Source of the DNA: Salinimicrobium tongyeongense
GTDB taxonomy: Bacteria; Bacteroidota; Bacteroidia; Flavobacteriales; Flavobacteriaceae
Length of the DNA stretch: 64,000 nucleotides
NCBI RefSeq assembly: GCF_026109735.1
Contig: NZ_CP069620.1
Span: 62,001 to 126,000 of the forward strand
Reading direction: 5' to 3'
A program made the position numbers and the translations under genes. Positions 11,563 through 21,662 of this stretch are shown piece by piece; the stretch's first letter is position 1, and each line of letters begins with the position of its first letter. Under the pieces are notes generated by a model. The model was not told where the DNA came from. It saw only the letters and a program-made list of their open reading frames with translations, and did not search any database.

Positions 11563-12999
11563 TTAATTATCTGCTAATATTACATATTCCCAAGCGGTCA
11601 TATGATATTGGTCATTTTTCTGCTTCTTAAACTCTTTTTTTCCAAGATAAGGTTGCAGCTCACTTTTCAGCTCAAGGGTAAAATCGACTGGTTTATCTGA
11701 AAGGTTGGCCACATAAACCACCTTTTTCCCTGCTTTGTTCCTTTCAAAAGCCAAAACCTGCTCATCTGCCGATGTTTTAAGCCTCACATAATCTGCCGCC
11801 TCTTTGCCACCGCTTAGGGCAGCATTTGAGTTCTTGAGCTCTCCCAGTTTTTCGAGCAGTGGCCACATAGTTCCCTTGGTTTTGGAGATAGTGTCTTTTT
11901 CAAAGAACCTTAACCTCTTATCCATATCGTATTCCTGCCCGCTGTAAATTAAGGGCATGCCGGGAATAGTGTACGTAAGTGCCACCATAGCTTCGGAAGC
12001 ATCCCCCATTCTTTCGCGCACCGTACCGTTCCAGGAATTCTCGTCGTGGTTAGTCACAAAATTCATGAGATAATCATCCTGCTGATAAGTAGTGTCGATT
12101 TTTTTCATGTACTCGTCCCAGGCTGCCACAGTTGCTTCCCCCTGGGCAATCTGGTTCATCAAATGATGGCCCTCCCAGTTGTATCCCATATCAAATGCAT
12201 TGTGGAACAGGTCTTTGTCTTCAGACTCTGCCAACATAAATACCGGTTTGGTCTCCTGGAGTTTAGGCACTGCCTGCTCCCAGAATTCGGTGGGTACTTC
12301 TCCGGCAACATCGGCTCTAAACCCGTCAATATTGTGCTCGTCTATCCAGTACTTCATTTCGGCGGTCATGGCCTCCCAAAGCTCTTTATTGTCGTAATTA
12401 AGATCGGCAACATCTGTCCATCCCCAAGATTCCCCGGTAGCGGGGTTTAAAGGATCTACAGGCTCCCCTTTGTCATTTTGAGTGTAGAAATCGGGGTTTT
12501 CCTCAAGCCAGGCATGGTCCCAGCCGGTGTGGTTTGCCACCCAGTCAAGAATCACGTACATACCGTTCTCATGCGCTGTTTGCACGAGCTCATCAAGGTC
12601 TTCTTTAGTACCAAATTCAGGGTTTACTTCGGTATAATCGGCGATAGCGTAGTAGCTTCCCAGGTATTTCTTTTTTTCTTCGGGGTCTTCAATATCTTCT
12701 ATGCTCAAATCGTTTGTAGCTTTTCTTCGCACTTCAGAAATAGGATAAATTGGCATTAGCCATATCACTTTAACACCCAGATCTTTTAACTGCGGGATAT
12801 CTTTAGTAAAAGCATCAAAACTTCCCTCTGGGGAATACTGCCTGATGTTGGCTTCATAAATCACTGCACTCTCCATGGCTTCGTTGTCTACCGGTGCAAT
12901 GCTTTGCTCCTGCTTAACTTCGGTCGCTGCCTGCTCCGGTTCATTCTTACAGGAAACCAGGCTTATCATTCCCAGCAATAAAATTGATATTTTTTTCAT
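11563..12999 (-). CDS. GH13 alpha-amylase-family lipoprotein
   Basis: This 478-residue protein has a lipoprotein signal peptide with lipid Cys C17 (SLVSC) followed by KNEPE, an acidic stretch like flavobacterial surface-export signals. The GH13 barrel shows DWVANH (152-157), nucleophile D230 (GFRAD), acid E258 (AESE) and D319 (TNHDEN). A short all-beta C-domain ends the protein. It should cut alpha-1,4-glucan or maltooligosaccharides at the outer membrane. It is the last gene of the six-gene operon, 11 bp after the GH31 gene. Its specificity cannot be set by eye. Confidence 0.92.
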   Translation of the reverse strand: MKKISILLLGMISLVSCKNEPEQAATEVKQEQSIAPVDNEAMESAVIYEANIRQYSPEGSFDAFTKDIPQLKDLGVKVIWLMPIYPISEVRRKATNDLSIEDIEDPEEKKKYLGSYYAIADYTEVNPEFGTKEDLDELVQTAHENGMYVILDWVANHTGWDHAWLEENPDFYTQNDKGEPVDPLNPATGESWGWTDVADLNYDNKELWEAMTAEMKYWIDEHNIDGFRADVAGEVPTEFWEQAVPKLQETKPVFMLAESEDKDLFHNAFDMGYNWEGHHLMNQIAQGEATVAAWDEYMKKIDTTYQQDDYLMNFVTNHDENSWNGTVRERMGDASEAMVALTYTIPGMPLIYSGQEYDMDKRLRFFEKDTISKTKGTMWPLLEKLGELKNSNAALSGGKEAADYVRLKTSADEQVLAFERNKAGKKVVYVANLSDKPVDFTLELKSELQPYLGKKEFKKQKNDQYHMTAWEYVILADN

Positions 13000-13010
13000 G
13001 TGAAATAGGT

Positions 13011-15419
13011 TTAATTAATAATGGTAAGGTTTGTAATCTTCTGTTTAAGAGCCACAGGAATTATTAGCCTGCAGTCCTTATTATTGTATTCAAATGGAAT
13101 CCTCTTCCCGTCAAGCAGTACCTCTTTGGGGCCCGATTGCAGGTTGTGAACTATAATTTCCGTCTCGTTAAATTCTGAAGTTTTCCCGGCTTTACCAGGT
13201 TTTTTTAGAACACTCAGGTGCAGCTTACCGCCTTCTGTGCGCCCCTTTAAGTAAAGCAGCTCGTAGTCTCCGGAAGCCAGGGCCTCAGGCGATTCTCCAT
13301 CATCATGATAAAGGATGTCTTCAGTTTCACCGGCTTCCCTGTCAAAAAAGTAATGCAGCTCTATATCTTCTGCGGAAAAATGCTGCGTAGTTTGCATAGG
13401 TTTCGCCATGGGAATAAAGGCCCCGCCTCTCACAAAGGTTGGAATATGCTCTTCTTTCAGCTGAATTGTAGCTGTGCTGCCACCAGGATATTTCTTCCCC
13501 GAATAAAAGTCGAACCAGTTAGATCCCTTCGGAAAATACACTTGCTGTTCCTTAATATTCTCCCGAAGTACAGGTGAAATCAAGAAGTTCTTTCCCCACA
13601 AATAAGTGCCGGCATCCGAATATAGCCTGAAATTATCGGGCTCTTCAAAAAACAGCGGTCGCATAAGCGGCAGGCCTTCCGCAGAGTTTCTGAAAGCAAG
13701 CGTGTAATTATAAGGCAGCAACTGATATCTTAACTCAATAGCCTTTTTTGACAGTTCTTTGGTGCGTTCTTCTCTAAAAACAGGTTCTGAAGGCACTTCT
13801 TCCTGGGCGTGTGGCCGGTACACCGGCTGAAAAACCCCGTACTGCAGCCACCTCACATATAATTCATCATTCAGGTTATCGCCGGCAAATCCGCCGAGAT
13901 CGGAGTGCATGTACGCCAGCCCCTGCAATCCCATTTGCAGCGAGATCTCGGGCTGTGGTTTTAAGCCGCCCCAGCTCCTGTTCACATCGCCAGACCAGGG
14001 CATTAGCCCAAAGCGTTGTGAACCTGCAGCCCCGGCGCGCATTAAAATGAACGGCCGCTGGTCTAAAAAGGCATTTTCATAACCTTCATGTATTAATTTG
14101 GCCCAGTAATGCCCGTAAATATTGTGCACTTCATTGGCGGTGCCGGCAGCGTGTATAAGGGCTTCAGGATGAACTTCAGGTTCTCCCAGGTCGCCCCACC
14201 AGCCGCCAACGCCCATTTGGGTGAGCTCTTCATAAATTTTCCAGAACCACTTTTGTGCCCCGGGCTCAAAAATGTCAATTAAACCGGTGTTTCCGAAGTA
14301 AAAGTCATAAGTAAAGGGATTTCCGAGGGAATCTTTTGCCAAAATATCATTTTGCACGGCTTCTTCCCAGCGCTTTGAAGTGGTGAGAATAAAAGGTTCG
14401 GTCACCAGCACGGTTTTCACCCCATCCTGTGCCAAATTGTGCATCATTTCTTCAGGATTGGGAAAAGAATCGGTGGCAAATTCGAGGTTTCCCATAGTCC
14501 CGGTAATTTCGTGCCCAAACCAGAAGAGGTCAATGATCACGGCATCTACCGGAATTTCTTCCTCCCTGAATTTCTCAATTGTCTCCTCCACTTCCCTGCG
14601 GGAATGATAGCCAAAACGGCTGGAAAAGTTCCCAAGTGCCCAGCGTGGCGGTAAGGGCTGCCTCCCGGTCAATAAAGTGTAATTTCCAACAATATTTTCC
14701 CAGGTTTTTCCCACCACCAGCTGGTAGGTCTTTCTCCCGCCAATGGTCTCATAGCTTAGAGTATTGCTGAAATTACTGTCGAGATTGAGAAAGCCAATGG
14801 GCGCATTGTCAAAGTGCAAAAGGTACTTTTCTGAAGACAGCACCACGGGCAACGTGAAGTTGAGCAGCTCACTTTTGGTCTCGTAACCGTAATGCGCCCT
14901 GTTGTACAGCTCCAGCCGGTTGCCGCGCCGGTTCATCCCCAGGGCACGGGCGCCACCGCCCATCAAAACTTCGGTTTCGGTGAGGTTAAAATCTAACTTT
15001 TCAAGCTCCTCCCCTTTTGTATAACCGGTTTTTTCTGAAATCACCTTTTCCCCTTCAAAAAAATAGGTGACCTGAAATGGCATTTTTGACACCACTATAT
15101 CCAAACCTTCAGAATCAATAATAACGGATTCCTTTTCTTCGGAAACAGTAAAATTAACCGCCTGTGGCTCGAGCACCACGGCATGTGATTTCGCTGTATA
15201 TTCTTCTTCTGAAGGAATAAAAGCAGTTTCAACGATCTCGGGCGTGAAATACCTGAAGATATATTTGCCGTCACTTGTTGCAACCTCAACGCCCGACTCG
15301 GTTTTCGCCACTTCCCCGAAAATTCTTTCCGGGTTTTGGGCGAATAAAGGGAAAGACATCAAAAGAAGGGCATTCAAAAATGCCATTTTAGAGAGGTCTT
15401 TCAGCAGGGAGTTTAACAT
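13011..15419 (-). CDS. GH31 alpha-glucosidase, periplasmic
   Basis: This 802-residue protein carries a GH31 N-terminal sandwich, a barrel (about 255-610) and C-terminal beta domains. The nucleophile is D410 in GWWGDLGEPE and the acid/base is D478 in WSGDVNRSW. Signal-peptide-like residues follow Met-12 (MAFLNALLLMSFPLFAQ), so translation may start at 15386. The Met-1 used here begins 2 nt after the upstream stop, which favours coupling. The enzyme should release glucose from the non-reducing ends of alpha-glucans. Copies of the dispersed near-palindrome lie at 15374-15390, across the Met-12 codon, and at 15073-15091 inside the gene, in the same reading frame but giving different peptides (SKMPF and KMAFL). 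Confidence 0.93.
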   Translation of the reverse strand: MLNSLLKDLSKMAFLNALLLMSFPLFAQNPERIFGEVAKTESGVEVATSDGKYIFRYFTPEIVETAFIPSEEEYTAKSHAVVLEPQAVNFTVSEEKESVIIDSEGLDIVVSKMPFQVTYFFEGEKVISEKTGYTKGEELEKLDFNLTETEVLMGGGARALGMNRRGNRLELYNRAHYGYETKSELLNFTLPVVLSSEKYLLHFDNAPIGFLNLDSNFSNTLSYETIGGRKTYQLVVGKTWENIVGNYTLLTGRQPLPPRWALGNFSSRFGYHSRREVEETIEKFREEEIPVDAVIIDLFWFGHEITGTMGNLEFATDSFPNPEEMMHNLAQDGVKTVLVTEPFILTTSKRWEEAVQNDILAKDSLGNPFTYDFYFGNTGLIDIFEPGAQKWFWKIYEELTQMGVGGWWGDLGEPEVHPEALIHAAGTANEVHNIYGHYWAKLIHEGYENAFLDQRPFILMRAGAAGSQRFGLMPWSGDVNRSWGGLKPQPEISLQMGLQGLAYMHSDLGGFAGDNLNDELYVRWLQYGVFQPVYRPHAQEEVPSEPVFREERTKELSKKAIELRYQLLPYNYTLAFRNSAEGLPLMRPLFFEEPDNFRLYSDAGTYLWGKNFLISPVLRENIKEQQVYFPKGSNWFDFYSGKKYPGGSTATIQLKEEHIPTFVRGGAFIPMAKPMQTTQHFSAEDIELHYFFDREAGETEDILYHDDGESPEALASGDYELLYLKGRTEGGKLHLSVLKKPGKAGKTSEFNETEIIVHNLQSGPKEVLLDGKRIPFEYNNKDCRLIIPVALKQKITNLTIIN
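15073..15091. repeat. Dispersed near-palindrome inside the GH31 gene
   Basis: TGAAATGGCATTTTTGACA. One half matches TGTCAAAAATG exactly on the minus strand; the other arm has a mismatch at the second A of the run. On the coding strand it gives VSKMPF. Confidence 0.7.
15374..15390. repeat. Dispersed near-palindrome across the alternative GH31 start
   Basis: TCAAAAATGCCATTTTA. The ATG in the minus-strand half is Met-12 of the GH31 protein, a possible true start codon. If so, the motif overlaps the translation initiation site. Confidence 0.65.
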
Positions 15420-15421
15420 GA

Positions 15422-17263
15422 TTAATCCAGTTCGATTACAAGTGAAGATTTCCCTGAAACTTCAAGGTTTTGATCAAGAGAAACCTGCGCCCCCGAAATA
15501 ATTTCCTTTCCTGAAACTGCGCCAGCCAAACCTTCAGCAAAACGGCTAAGATCAAGGCTTTGAGCTTCAGGATTGTTGTTGATCACCACCATCACCCTGT
15601 CATTTTCATTATACCTGAAGTACACATAGACATTCTCAAGCGGTGCGTACTGTAACAGCCTGCCGGTGTGCAGCACCTCGTTGTTCTTACGGTAATTCAG
15701 CAGTTTTTTGGTAAAAGCGTGATATTCATTCTGCTGCTGAGTTCTTCCGGCTTCAGTAAAGGCGTTTTGCTCATCTCCTGCCCAGCCGCCGGGGAAGTCC
15801 CTGCGAATATCGGCGTCTCCTTTTGCAGGCTTGTCGCCACGCATGCCAATCTCATCTCCATAGTACAACTGCGGAATTCCGCGGGTGGTCAAAATAAGCG
15901 TCATGGCAAGTTTGTACTTGTTTACATCGCCATCAAATTCTTCATTGATCCTGTTGGTATCGTGGTTGCCCGCAAACACCAAAAGATTGTAGATATCGCT
16001 GTAAAGGAAGTCGTTCGCAAAATTATCATAGGCCCTTACCATTCCATCTGCCCAGCTTTGGTCATCTTCGTTGAACATCACCATTATGGCATCGTGAAGG
16101 GTGAAATCCATTACCGCCGGCAGGTGCGAATTAAAACTCTGGATTGCCCCCACCGGAGAATCTTTTTGCCAGTAGGAAATCTGCGCCTGGTCGTGCATCC
16201 AAACCTCTCCTACAATATTGAAGTTCGGATATTCATCCATAACGGCTTTGGTCCATTTGGCAATACCTTCTTTTTCGTTGTAAGAATAGGTATCTACCCT
16301 AAACCCGTCCAGGCCCGAATATTCTATCCACCAAATGGCATTTTGGATAAGGTAGTTCAACACCAACGGGTTGCTCTGATTAAGATCGGGCATGGTAGAC
16401 GTGAACCAGCCGTTCTCATTTAATTGGGTATCTACTTTTGAGCTGTGGGGATCGAATTGGGTGGTCATTCGGTAATTCGAATTTTTATATCCCGGAAACT
16501 GGTGCACCCAGTCGTAAGTCGGCAAATCCTTGATCATCCAGTGCTCTGCGCCCCAGTGGTTGGTCACATAATCCATGATCAACTTCATATCGCGCTTTTC
16601 CATCTCGGTAGCCAGGCGACGGTAATCTTCATTAGTTCCGTAACGCGGGTCTACTTTGTAAACGTCGCTTTGCGCATAGGTGTGATAAGAGTAAGCAGGG
16701 TCATCATCTTCAAGCAAAGGCGTGCTCCAAATGGCGGTAACCCCAAGATCTTCCAAATAATCGAGATTCTGGATAATACCTTCTATATCGCCACCATGCC
16801 TGCCGCCGGGATTGCTCCTGTCCCCTTTTTCCTGGAGTTGCGGATGCGAATCATTCGCCGGATTGGCATTGGCAAACCTGTCGGGCATGATAAGGTAAAT
16901 AGCGTCTGACGCATCAAAACCTTCCCTGAGAGCCGATCCCGGTTCGCGCTGCTTCAGCTCGAAGGGATAAGACATGCTTTTTTTGCCCTTTTTGGATAAC
17001 CTGATGTTGTAAGTAGCAGGCTTAAGACCTTCAGTCTGCACGGTCACAAAAAGGTAGTTTGGGTTCTCGGTCTTTCTCACATTGCTCACGATCATTTCTG
17101 AAGGAGTAGAAACTGAATATTCAGCAATATTTTTACCGTAGAACATCAACTGAATTTCTGACCGGTTCATACCGCTCCACCAGAAAGGCGGTTCTACCTT
17201 CTCTATCTGGGCATGTACAGATACGCCAAACAGGAATAAAAAAAGGAAAATATAATTTTTCAT
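15422..17263 (-). CDS. GH13 neopullulanase/cyclomaltodextrinase (SusA-like)
   Basis: The start is set at Met 17263 (MKNYIFLFLFLFGVSVHAQ), a clean signal peptide. An in-frame Met at 17293 would overlap the previous gene by 20 bp. The mature protein has an N-terminal beta-sandwich like those of cyclomaltodextrinases (first about 110 residues), then the GH13 barrel. Counted from Met 17293, key residues are nucleophile D334 (GFRVD), acid E363 (VGEVW) and D445 (GNHDTNR). It should cleave maltodextrins, cyclodextrins or pullulan in the periplasm to maltose or panose, in the role of SusA. It lies between the GH65 and GH31 genes and is translationally close to both (gaps of about 10 and 2 bp). Confidence 0.93.
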   Translation of the reverse strand: MKNYIFLFLFLFGVSVHAQIEKVEPPFWWSGMNRSEIQLMFYGKNIAEYSVSTPSEMIVSNVRKTENPNYLFVTVQTEGLKPATYNIRLSKKGKKSMSYPFELKQREPGSALREGFDASDAIYLIMPDRFANANPANDSHPQLQEKGDRSNPGGRHGGDIEGIIQNLDYLEDLGVTAIWSTPLLEDDDPAYSYHTYAQSDVYKVDPRYGTNEDYRRLATEMEKRDMKLIMDYVTNHWGAEHWMIKDLPTYDWVHQFPGYKNSNYRMTTQFDPHSSKVDTQLNENGWFTSTMPDLNQSNPLVLNYLIQNAIWWIEYSGLDGFRVDTYSYNEKEGIAKWTKAVMDEYPNFNIVGEVWMHDQAQISYWQKDSPVGAIQSFNSHLPAVMDFTLHDAIMVMFNEDDQSWADGMVRAYDNFANDFLYSDIYNLLVFAGNHDTNRINEEFDGDVNKYKLAMTLILTTRGIPQLYYGDEIGMRGDKPAKGDADIRRDFPGGWAGDEQNAFTEAGRTQQQNEYHAFTKKLLNYRKNNEVLHTGRLLQYAPLENVYVYFRYNENDRVMVVINNNPEAQSLDLSRFAEGLAGAVSGKEIISGAQVSLDQNLEVSGKSSLVIELD

Positions 17264-17273
17264 TATTAACATT

Positions 17274-19580
17274 TTAGACAGTGACAGGCACACTGGGTTC
17301 TACTTTTACCGGTTTACCTTTTACCAGGATCTCGAGAGCTTTATCACCTTCGAGGGTAAAACTGGTTTTGCCCGGTGCCACGTTGATTTTTAAGATTTGA
17401 TTTCTGAAGTTGAGCTTGAAAGAGAAACTCTCCCAGCCTTCAGGGATCTGCGGATTAAAAGACAGAGTTCCGTTGAGCACGCGCATTCCGCCGAAACCTT
17501 CAACAATACTCATCCAGGTACCGGCCATACTGGTAATATGGCAGCCTTCTTTCACCTCGTTGTTATAATCATCTAGATCAAGCCTTGAAGTTCTAAGGTA
17601 GAACTCGTAAGCCTGCTCCATTCTGCCTAAAGCCGCAGCCTGAATGCTGTGCACGCAGGGCGATAGGGAAGATTCGTGAACGGTGAGCGGCTCGTAGAAA
17701 TCGAAATGCTTTTCAAGTTCTTCTTTTGAAAACTGGTCTTCAAAAAAGTAGAAGCCCTGCAGCACATCGGCCTGTTTGATATAACAGGAACGCAAAATCC
17801 TGTCCCAGCTCCACTTCTGGTTAATAGGCCGCTGGGATTTGGCTAATTCAGATACCGGAATGATCTCCTTATCAAGAAAATTATCCTGTTGCAGGAATAC
17901 TTTATACTCTTCGGAATAAGGGAAATACATTTTTTCGGAAACCTCTTTCCAGTCTGAAAGCTCTTCAGCCGAAAGGGCGGTCTTAGCCATTAGCCTTTCA
18001 TAATCTGAAGCGTATTCATTTTTGACCTTTTCAAGGCTTTCCATACAATAATCTATACACCATTTTGCAATATAATTGGTGTACCAGTTATTGTTGACGT
18101 TGTTCTCATATTCATTAGGGCCGGTTACCCCAAGGATCACATATTTATCCTTTTTGGTGCTGTAGTTTGCCCGCTGCTGCCAGAACCTTGCAATGGCAAT
18201 CATCACTTCGAGCCCTTTTTCGGGGATGTAACCAAAGTCACCGGTATAATCTACATACCTTTTAATGGCTACCACCATAGCCCCATTCCTGTGGATCTCT
18301 TCAAAAGTGATCTCCCACTCGTTATGACTTTCTTCCCCGTTCATGGTCACCATTGGATACAAGGCCGCTCCGTTGGAAAAACCAAGTTTTTTGGCATTTT
18401 CGATGGCTTTGTTGAGATGGTTATACCTATAGGTAAGCAGGTTTCTGGCCACCGACTGGTTTTTGGTAGCCATGTAAAACGGAATACAATAAGCTTCGGT
18501 ATCCCAATAAGTACTGCCGCCGTATTTTTCACCGGTAAAACCTTTGGGACCAATATTGAGACGGGCATCTTCCCCCAGATAAGTCTGGTTAAGCTGGAAG
18601 ATATTGAACCTGATACCCTGCTGGGCCTTAACATCACCCTGAATAGCGATATCGGCAGTTTCCCAGATCGAAGCCCAGGCTTCTTTTTGTTCGTCAAGCA
18701 ATTTTTCAAAGCCGGCATCAACCGCAGCATTGAGAACTGAAGTGGCAGCCTGTACAAGCTCATCCCGCTTATGGTTCATATCGGTCACATAACCGGCAAA
18801 CTTGTGAAGTGCTACTTTTTCACCTTTTCTGGCTTCCGTAGAATATCTGAAAATCACTTTTTCATCAAAGGTCACCTCGGTAGGCTCAACATCTAACTTA
18901 CTGCCGTTGTTATACAAGCCCGATTGCATAAATGCGGTAGCGTGAAATTCTGTTTTTAGCGTCTTGGCAGTAATGAAGCCCTTGTCTTTATTGGTTTTCA
19001 CCTCAAGCGTTTTCCAGAATTTCTCTTCCCAGTTGGCATCTTCATTGGTGATGCCACTGTCAAGGTAAGGTTCAAAAACTACAGTGGCGTCGCTGTTCTT
19101 AACTTCCACCTCATAATTGATGACCCCCAGTTCATTTCTTTTAAGGGAAAGAAAGCGAATCACTTTAACCTCAACTTCAAGCTCGTTTGGCATAACAGCG
19201 GTAAAACTGCGCTCATACCAGCCTTCTTTCATATTTAATTCCCTTCGGAAATCCCTCACTTCCTTACAGGCAGCGAGATCTAAAGCTTCCCCGTTGATAA
19301 AGACATTGATCCCTATCCAGTTAGGAGCATTCAGAACTTTGGCGAAATATTCGGGATACCCGTTCTTCCACCAGCCCACTTTGGTTTTATCGGGGTAGTA
19401 CACCCCGGCTATGTAGCTTCCCTGAAAAGTGCTCCCGGAGTAATATTCTTCAAAGTTTGCCCTTTGTCCCATCGCCCCGTTTCCAAGGCTAAAAAGACTT
19501 TCTGAAGACTCTACTCTCTCTGCATCAAATCCTTCTTCCAGAATTGACCAGTTGTTCGGTTTTATATAATCCTGATTCAT
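17274..19580 (-). CDS. mapA: GH65 maltose phosphorylase
   Basis: This 768-residue protein has family length and no signal peptide, so it is cytoplasmic. It comprises an N-terminal beta-sandwich (about 1-270), a helical linker, an (alpha/alpha)6 barrel with the catalytic acid E490 in TGPNEYE, and a short C-terminal beta-sheet. Signature stretches TYWDTEAY (357-364) and HNEWEITFEEIHR (419-431) match maltose phosphorylases. It splits maltose with phosphate into glucose and beta-glucose 1-phosphate, saving one ATP. The neighbouring pgmB gene, 4 bp upstream, makes exactly the enzyme needed to use beta-glucose 1-phosphate, which strongly supports this assignment over hydrolytic GH65 members. Trehalose or kojibiose phosphorylase remain alternatives. 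Confidence 0.92.
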   Translation of the reverse strand: MNQDYIKPNNWSILEEGFDAERVESSESLFSLGNGAMGQRANFEEYYSGSTFQGSYIAGVYYPDKTKVGWWKNGYPEYFAKVLNAPNWIGINVFINGEALDLAACKEVRDFRRELNMKEGWYERSFTAVMPNELEVEVKVIRFLSLKRNELGVINYEVEVKNSDATVVFEPYLDSGITNEDANWEEKFWKTLEVKTNKDKGFITAKTLKTEFHATAFMQSGLYNNGSKLDVEPTEVTFDEKVIFRYSTEARKGEKVALHKFAGYVTDMNHKRDELVQAATSVLNAAVDAGFEKLLDEQKEAWASIWETADIAIQGDVKAQQGIRFNIFQLNQTYLGEDARLNIGPKGFTGEKYGGSTYWDTEAYCIPFYMATKNQSVARNLLTYRYNHLNKAIENAKKLGFSNGAALYPMVTMNGEESHNEWEITFEEIHRNGAMVVAIKRYVDYTGDFGYIPEKGLEVMIAIARFWQQRANYSTKKDKYVILGVTGPNEYENNVNNNWYTNYIAKWCIDYCMESLEKVKNEYASDYERLMAKTALSAEELSDWKEVSEKMYFPYSEEYKVFLQQDNFLDKEIIPVSELAKSQRPINQKWSWDRILRSCYIKQADVLQGFYFFEDQFSKEELEKHFDFYEPLTVHESSLSPCVHSIQAAALGRMEQAYEFYLRTSRLDLDDYNNEVKEGCHITSMAGTWMSIVEGFGGMRVLNGTLSFNPQIPEGWESFSFKLNFRNQILKINVAPGKTSFTLEGDKALEILVKGKPVKVEPSVPVTV

Positions 19581-19584
19581 TTCT

Positions 19585-20244
19585 TTACTTTCTAAGTATT
19601 TTTTCTATAAAATCAATATCTATTTGTGTGAAATCGGCGAAATTATAATCCGCTTCTTTCAGAATATCTTTATCTCCTATCCCTATGCTAAGCATTCCGG
19701 CTATATTGGCTGCCTCAACTCCTGCAACGGAATCTTCAAAAACAATACAGTCTTTGGGTGGCAGGCCAAGTTCTTCTGCAGCAATGAGAAATACCTCGGG
19801 ATCTGGTTTGGCTTTGGTCACATCATTTCCGTCTACAATGGCTGTAAACCGCTCTTCAATTCCCAGACCTTTTAAGATGGGACGGGCATTTTTACTTGCC
19901 GAACCCAGGGCAAAGGGAATGTTGTTTTCAGTTAAATAGTCAAGCACCTTTTTCACGCCGGGAAGCAGGTCGGCCTCATCCATATGGGCGATCCTTGAGA
20001 GATAATCTTCATTTTTGGAGGTCATGAGGCGCTCAAATTCGGTCTCACTCACTGTTTTATTTCCCCAGCTTAATATTTGCTGAAGGGAATGTACCCTGCT
20101 CACTCCTTTTAATTGCTCATTTTGCTCGAGCGTAATGTCGAAGCCCAGATCATTGGCCATTTTTCTCCACGCCAGATAATGAAATTTGGCAGTATCTACG
20201 ATTACCCCGTCCAGGTCGAATATTATTCCTTTTGAATTCTTCAT
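19585..20244 (-). CDS. pgmB: Beta-phosphoglucomutase
   Basis: This 219-residue cytoplasmic HAD-superfamily protein has nucleophile D10 and acid/base D12 in IIFDLDGVIVDT. A helical cap domain carries the beta-PGM loop KGVSR, and the later HAD motifs SASK and KPDPEVF, then FEDSVAG, are all present. It converts beta-glucose 1-phosphate to glucose 6-phosphate via the 1,6-bisphosphate. Gaps of 6 bp to the transporter gene and 4 bp to the GH65 gene show a co-translated block. The product enters glycolysis through pfkA and gapA, found about 9 kb further along the same strand. Confidence 0.95.
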   Translation of the reverse strand: MKNSKGIIFDLDGVIVDTAKFHYLAWRKMANDLGFDITLEQNEQLKGVSRVHSLQQILSWGNKTVSETEFERLMTSKNEDYLSRIAHMDEADLLPGVKKVLDYLTENNIPFALGSASKNARPILKGLGIEERFTAIVDGNDVTKAKPDPEVFLIAAEELGLPPKDCIVFEDSVAGVEAANIAGMLSIGIGDKDILKEADYNFADFTQIDIDFIEKILRK

Positions 20245-20250
20245 GATTTT

Positions 20251-21609
20251 TTAAACTTTTTTTGCTACAACCGGCTCATCTACGTCGTGAATCCTCACAC
20301 ATAATACAGCAGCTATTAGAAATGCCACCCCGCTGGTTACGAGTGCATAGATAGGATCTCCGCCATAGAGGTATTTTACCATGGGGCCTCCTATTATTGC
20401 ATTAATGATTTGAGGGATCACAATAAAGAAGTTAAAGATCCCCATGTAAACGCCCATCTTTCTTGGAGGAATTGAACCTGCCAGGATAGCGTAAGGCATG
20501 GCCAGGATACTTGCCCAGCCAATACCTACCCCCACCATTGAAAGCAGCAGCCAGTACTCATTAGGGGCGATATAAATTGAAAGCAACCCCAGCCCTCCCA
20601 GAACCAGAGAGAACATGTGGGTGCTTTTTCTTCCTAGTTTTAAAGCGATCACAGGGAGAAAAAAGGCAAATACTGCCGAGACGGCGTTGTATACACCAAA
20701 CAGCACTCCTACCCAGTCTCCGGCATCCTGGTATGTTTCGCTGCTGTTATCTGAAAGTGGCAACCCATACACATGATGTGCTATTGCAGGAGTTGAGAAC
20801 ACCCACATTCCAAAAAGGCCAAACCAAGAAAAGAATTGAACCAAGGCAAGCTGGCGCATGGTAAATGGCATGTTTTTGAAATCGGTGAAAATGTCGAGAA
20901 GGCTGGATTTCTTTTCAGCTTCCACTTCATTGGCAGAAGGCTGATCATCCATTTTCTCCAGTTCTTCGGGAGAATATTCTTTCGTTGTGAAGATGGTAAT
21001 TAATATACTTATTACCAGGATGGCAGCACCAATCACAAAAGAAAGGAGCAGGTTTAAAGGAACTTCCCCTGCCACAGTACGGTTGCTGATATTGAACCAG
21101 TTGGCAAGAACGTAAGGCAACCAGGAACCTACAACGGCCCCAATACCTATTAATACGGTTTGAATACTAAAACCAAGCGTGCGCTGGTCTGAAGGAAGAT
21201 TATCAGCCACCAAAGCCCTAAAAGGCTCCATGGCAATATTAAAGGATGCGTCCATTACAAAGAGCATCCCGGCGCCAATCCAGAGAGATGGGAGAATGGC
21301 AATAAAAAGATCGGCATTGGGCATTAAGATGAGGCCTGCCGCGGCCATTAAAGCACCGGCGAGGAAAAACGGCCTCCGCCGCCCCAACCTGGTCCAGGTT
21401 CGGTCACTGTAATAGCCAATAATAGGCTGAATTACTAGTCCGGTAATAGGTGCCACCAGCCAGAACCATGACAGTTCATGAACATCGGCTCCAAAAATTT
21501 GCAGGATTCTACTTGCATTTGCGTTTTGAAGGGCAAAGCCAAGCTGGATGCCCAGAAATCCAAAACTCATGTTCCAGATTTCCCAAAAACTCAGGGTGCG
21601 TTTTTGCAT
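20251..21609 (-). CDS. MFS sugar transporter (maltose type, SLC45/GPH-like)
   Basis: This 452-residue inner-membrane protein has about 12 hydrophobic segments. The loop after helix 2-3 reads GYYSDRTWTRLGRRRPFF, the conserved Asp/Arg-rich MFS motif typical of the SLC45-like sugar:cation symporters found in Bacteroidota maltodextrin loci. It should carry maltose from periplasm to cytoplasm, giving GH65 its substrate. It is the first gene of the six-gene operon. A hairpin (arms TATCGTA/TACGATA, 21610-21616 and 21626-21632) abuts its start codon and may cover the ribosome-binding region. A candidate -7 element lies 90 nt upstream. Confidence 0.92.
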   Translation of the reverse strand: MQKRTLSFWEIWNMSFGFLGIQLGFALQNANASRILQIFGADVHELSWFWLVAPITGLVIQPIIGYYSDRTWTRLGRRRPFFLAGALMAAAGLILMPNADLFIAILPSLWIGAGMLFVMDASFNIAMEPFRALVADNLPSDQRTLGFSIQTVLIGIGAVVGSWLPYVLANWFNISNRTVAGEVPLNLLLSFVIGAAILVISILITIFTTKEYSPEELEKMDDQPSANEVEAEKKSSLLDIFTDFKNMPFTMRQLALVQFFSWFGLFGMWVFSTPAIAHHVYGLPLSDNSSETYQDAGDWVGVLFGVYNAVSAVFAFFLPVIALKLGRKSTHMFSLVLGGLGLLSIYIAPNEYWLLLSMVGVGIGWASILAMPYAILAGSIPPRKMGVYMGIFNFFIVIPQIINAIIGGPMVKYLYGGDPIYALVTSGVAFLIAAVLCVRIHDVDEPVVAKKV

Positions 21610-21662
21610 TATCGTATTATTTGATTACGATAAGCTGTTTAGACTTATCAAAACTTATTAAA

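Noticed and set aside
15668-16423. 251-codon antisense frame in the neopullulanase gene
   Set aside because: Long only because of codon bias in the opposite strand; the catalytic GH13 motifs on the minus strand are intact.
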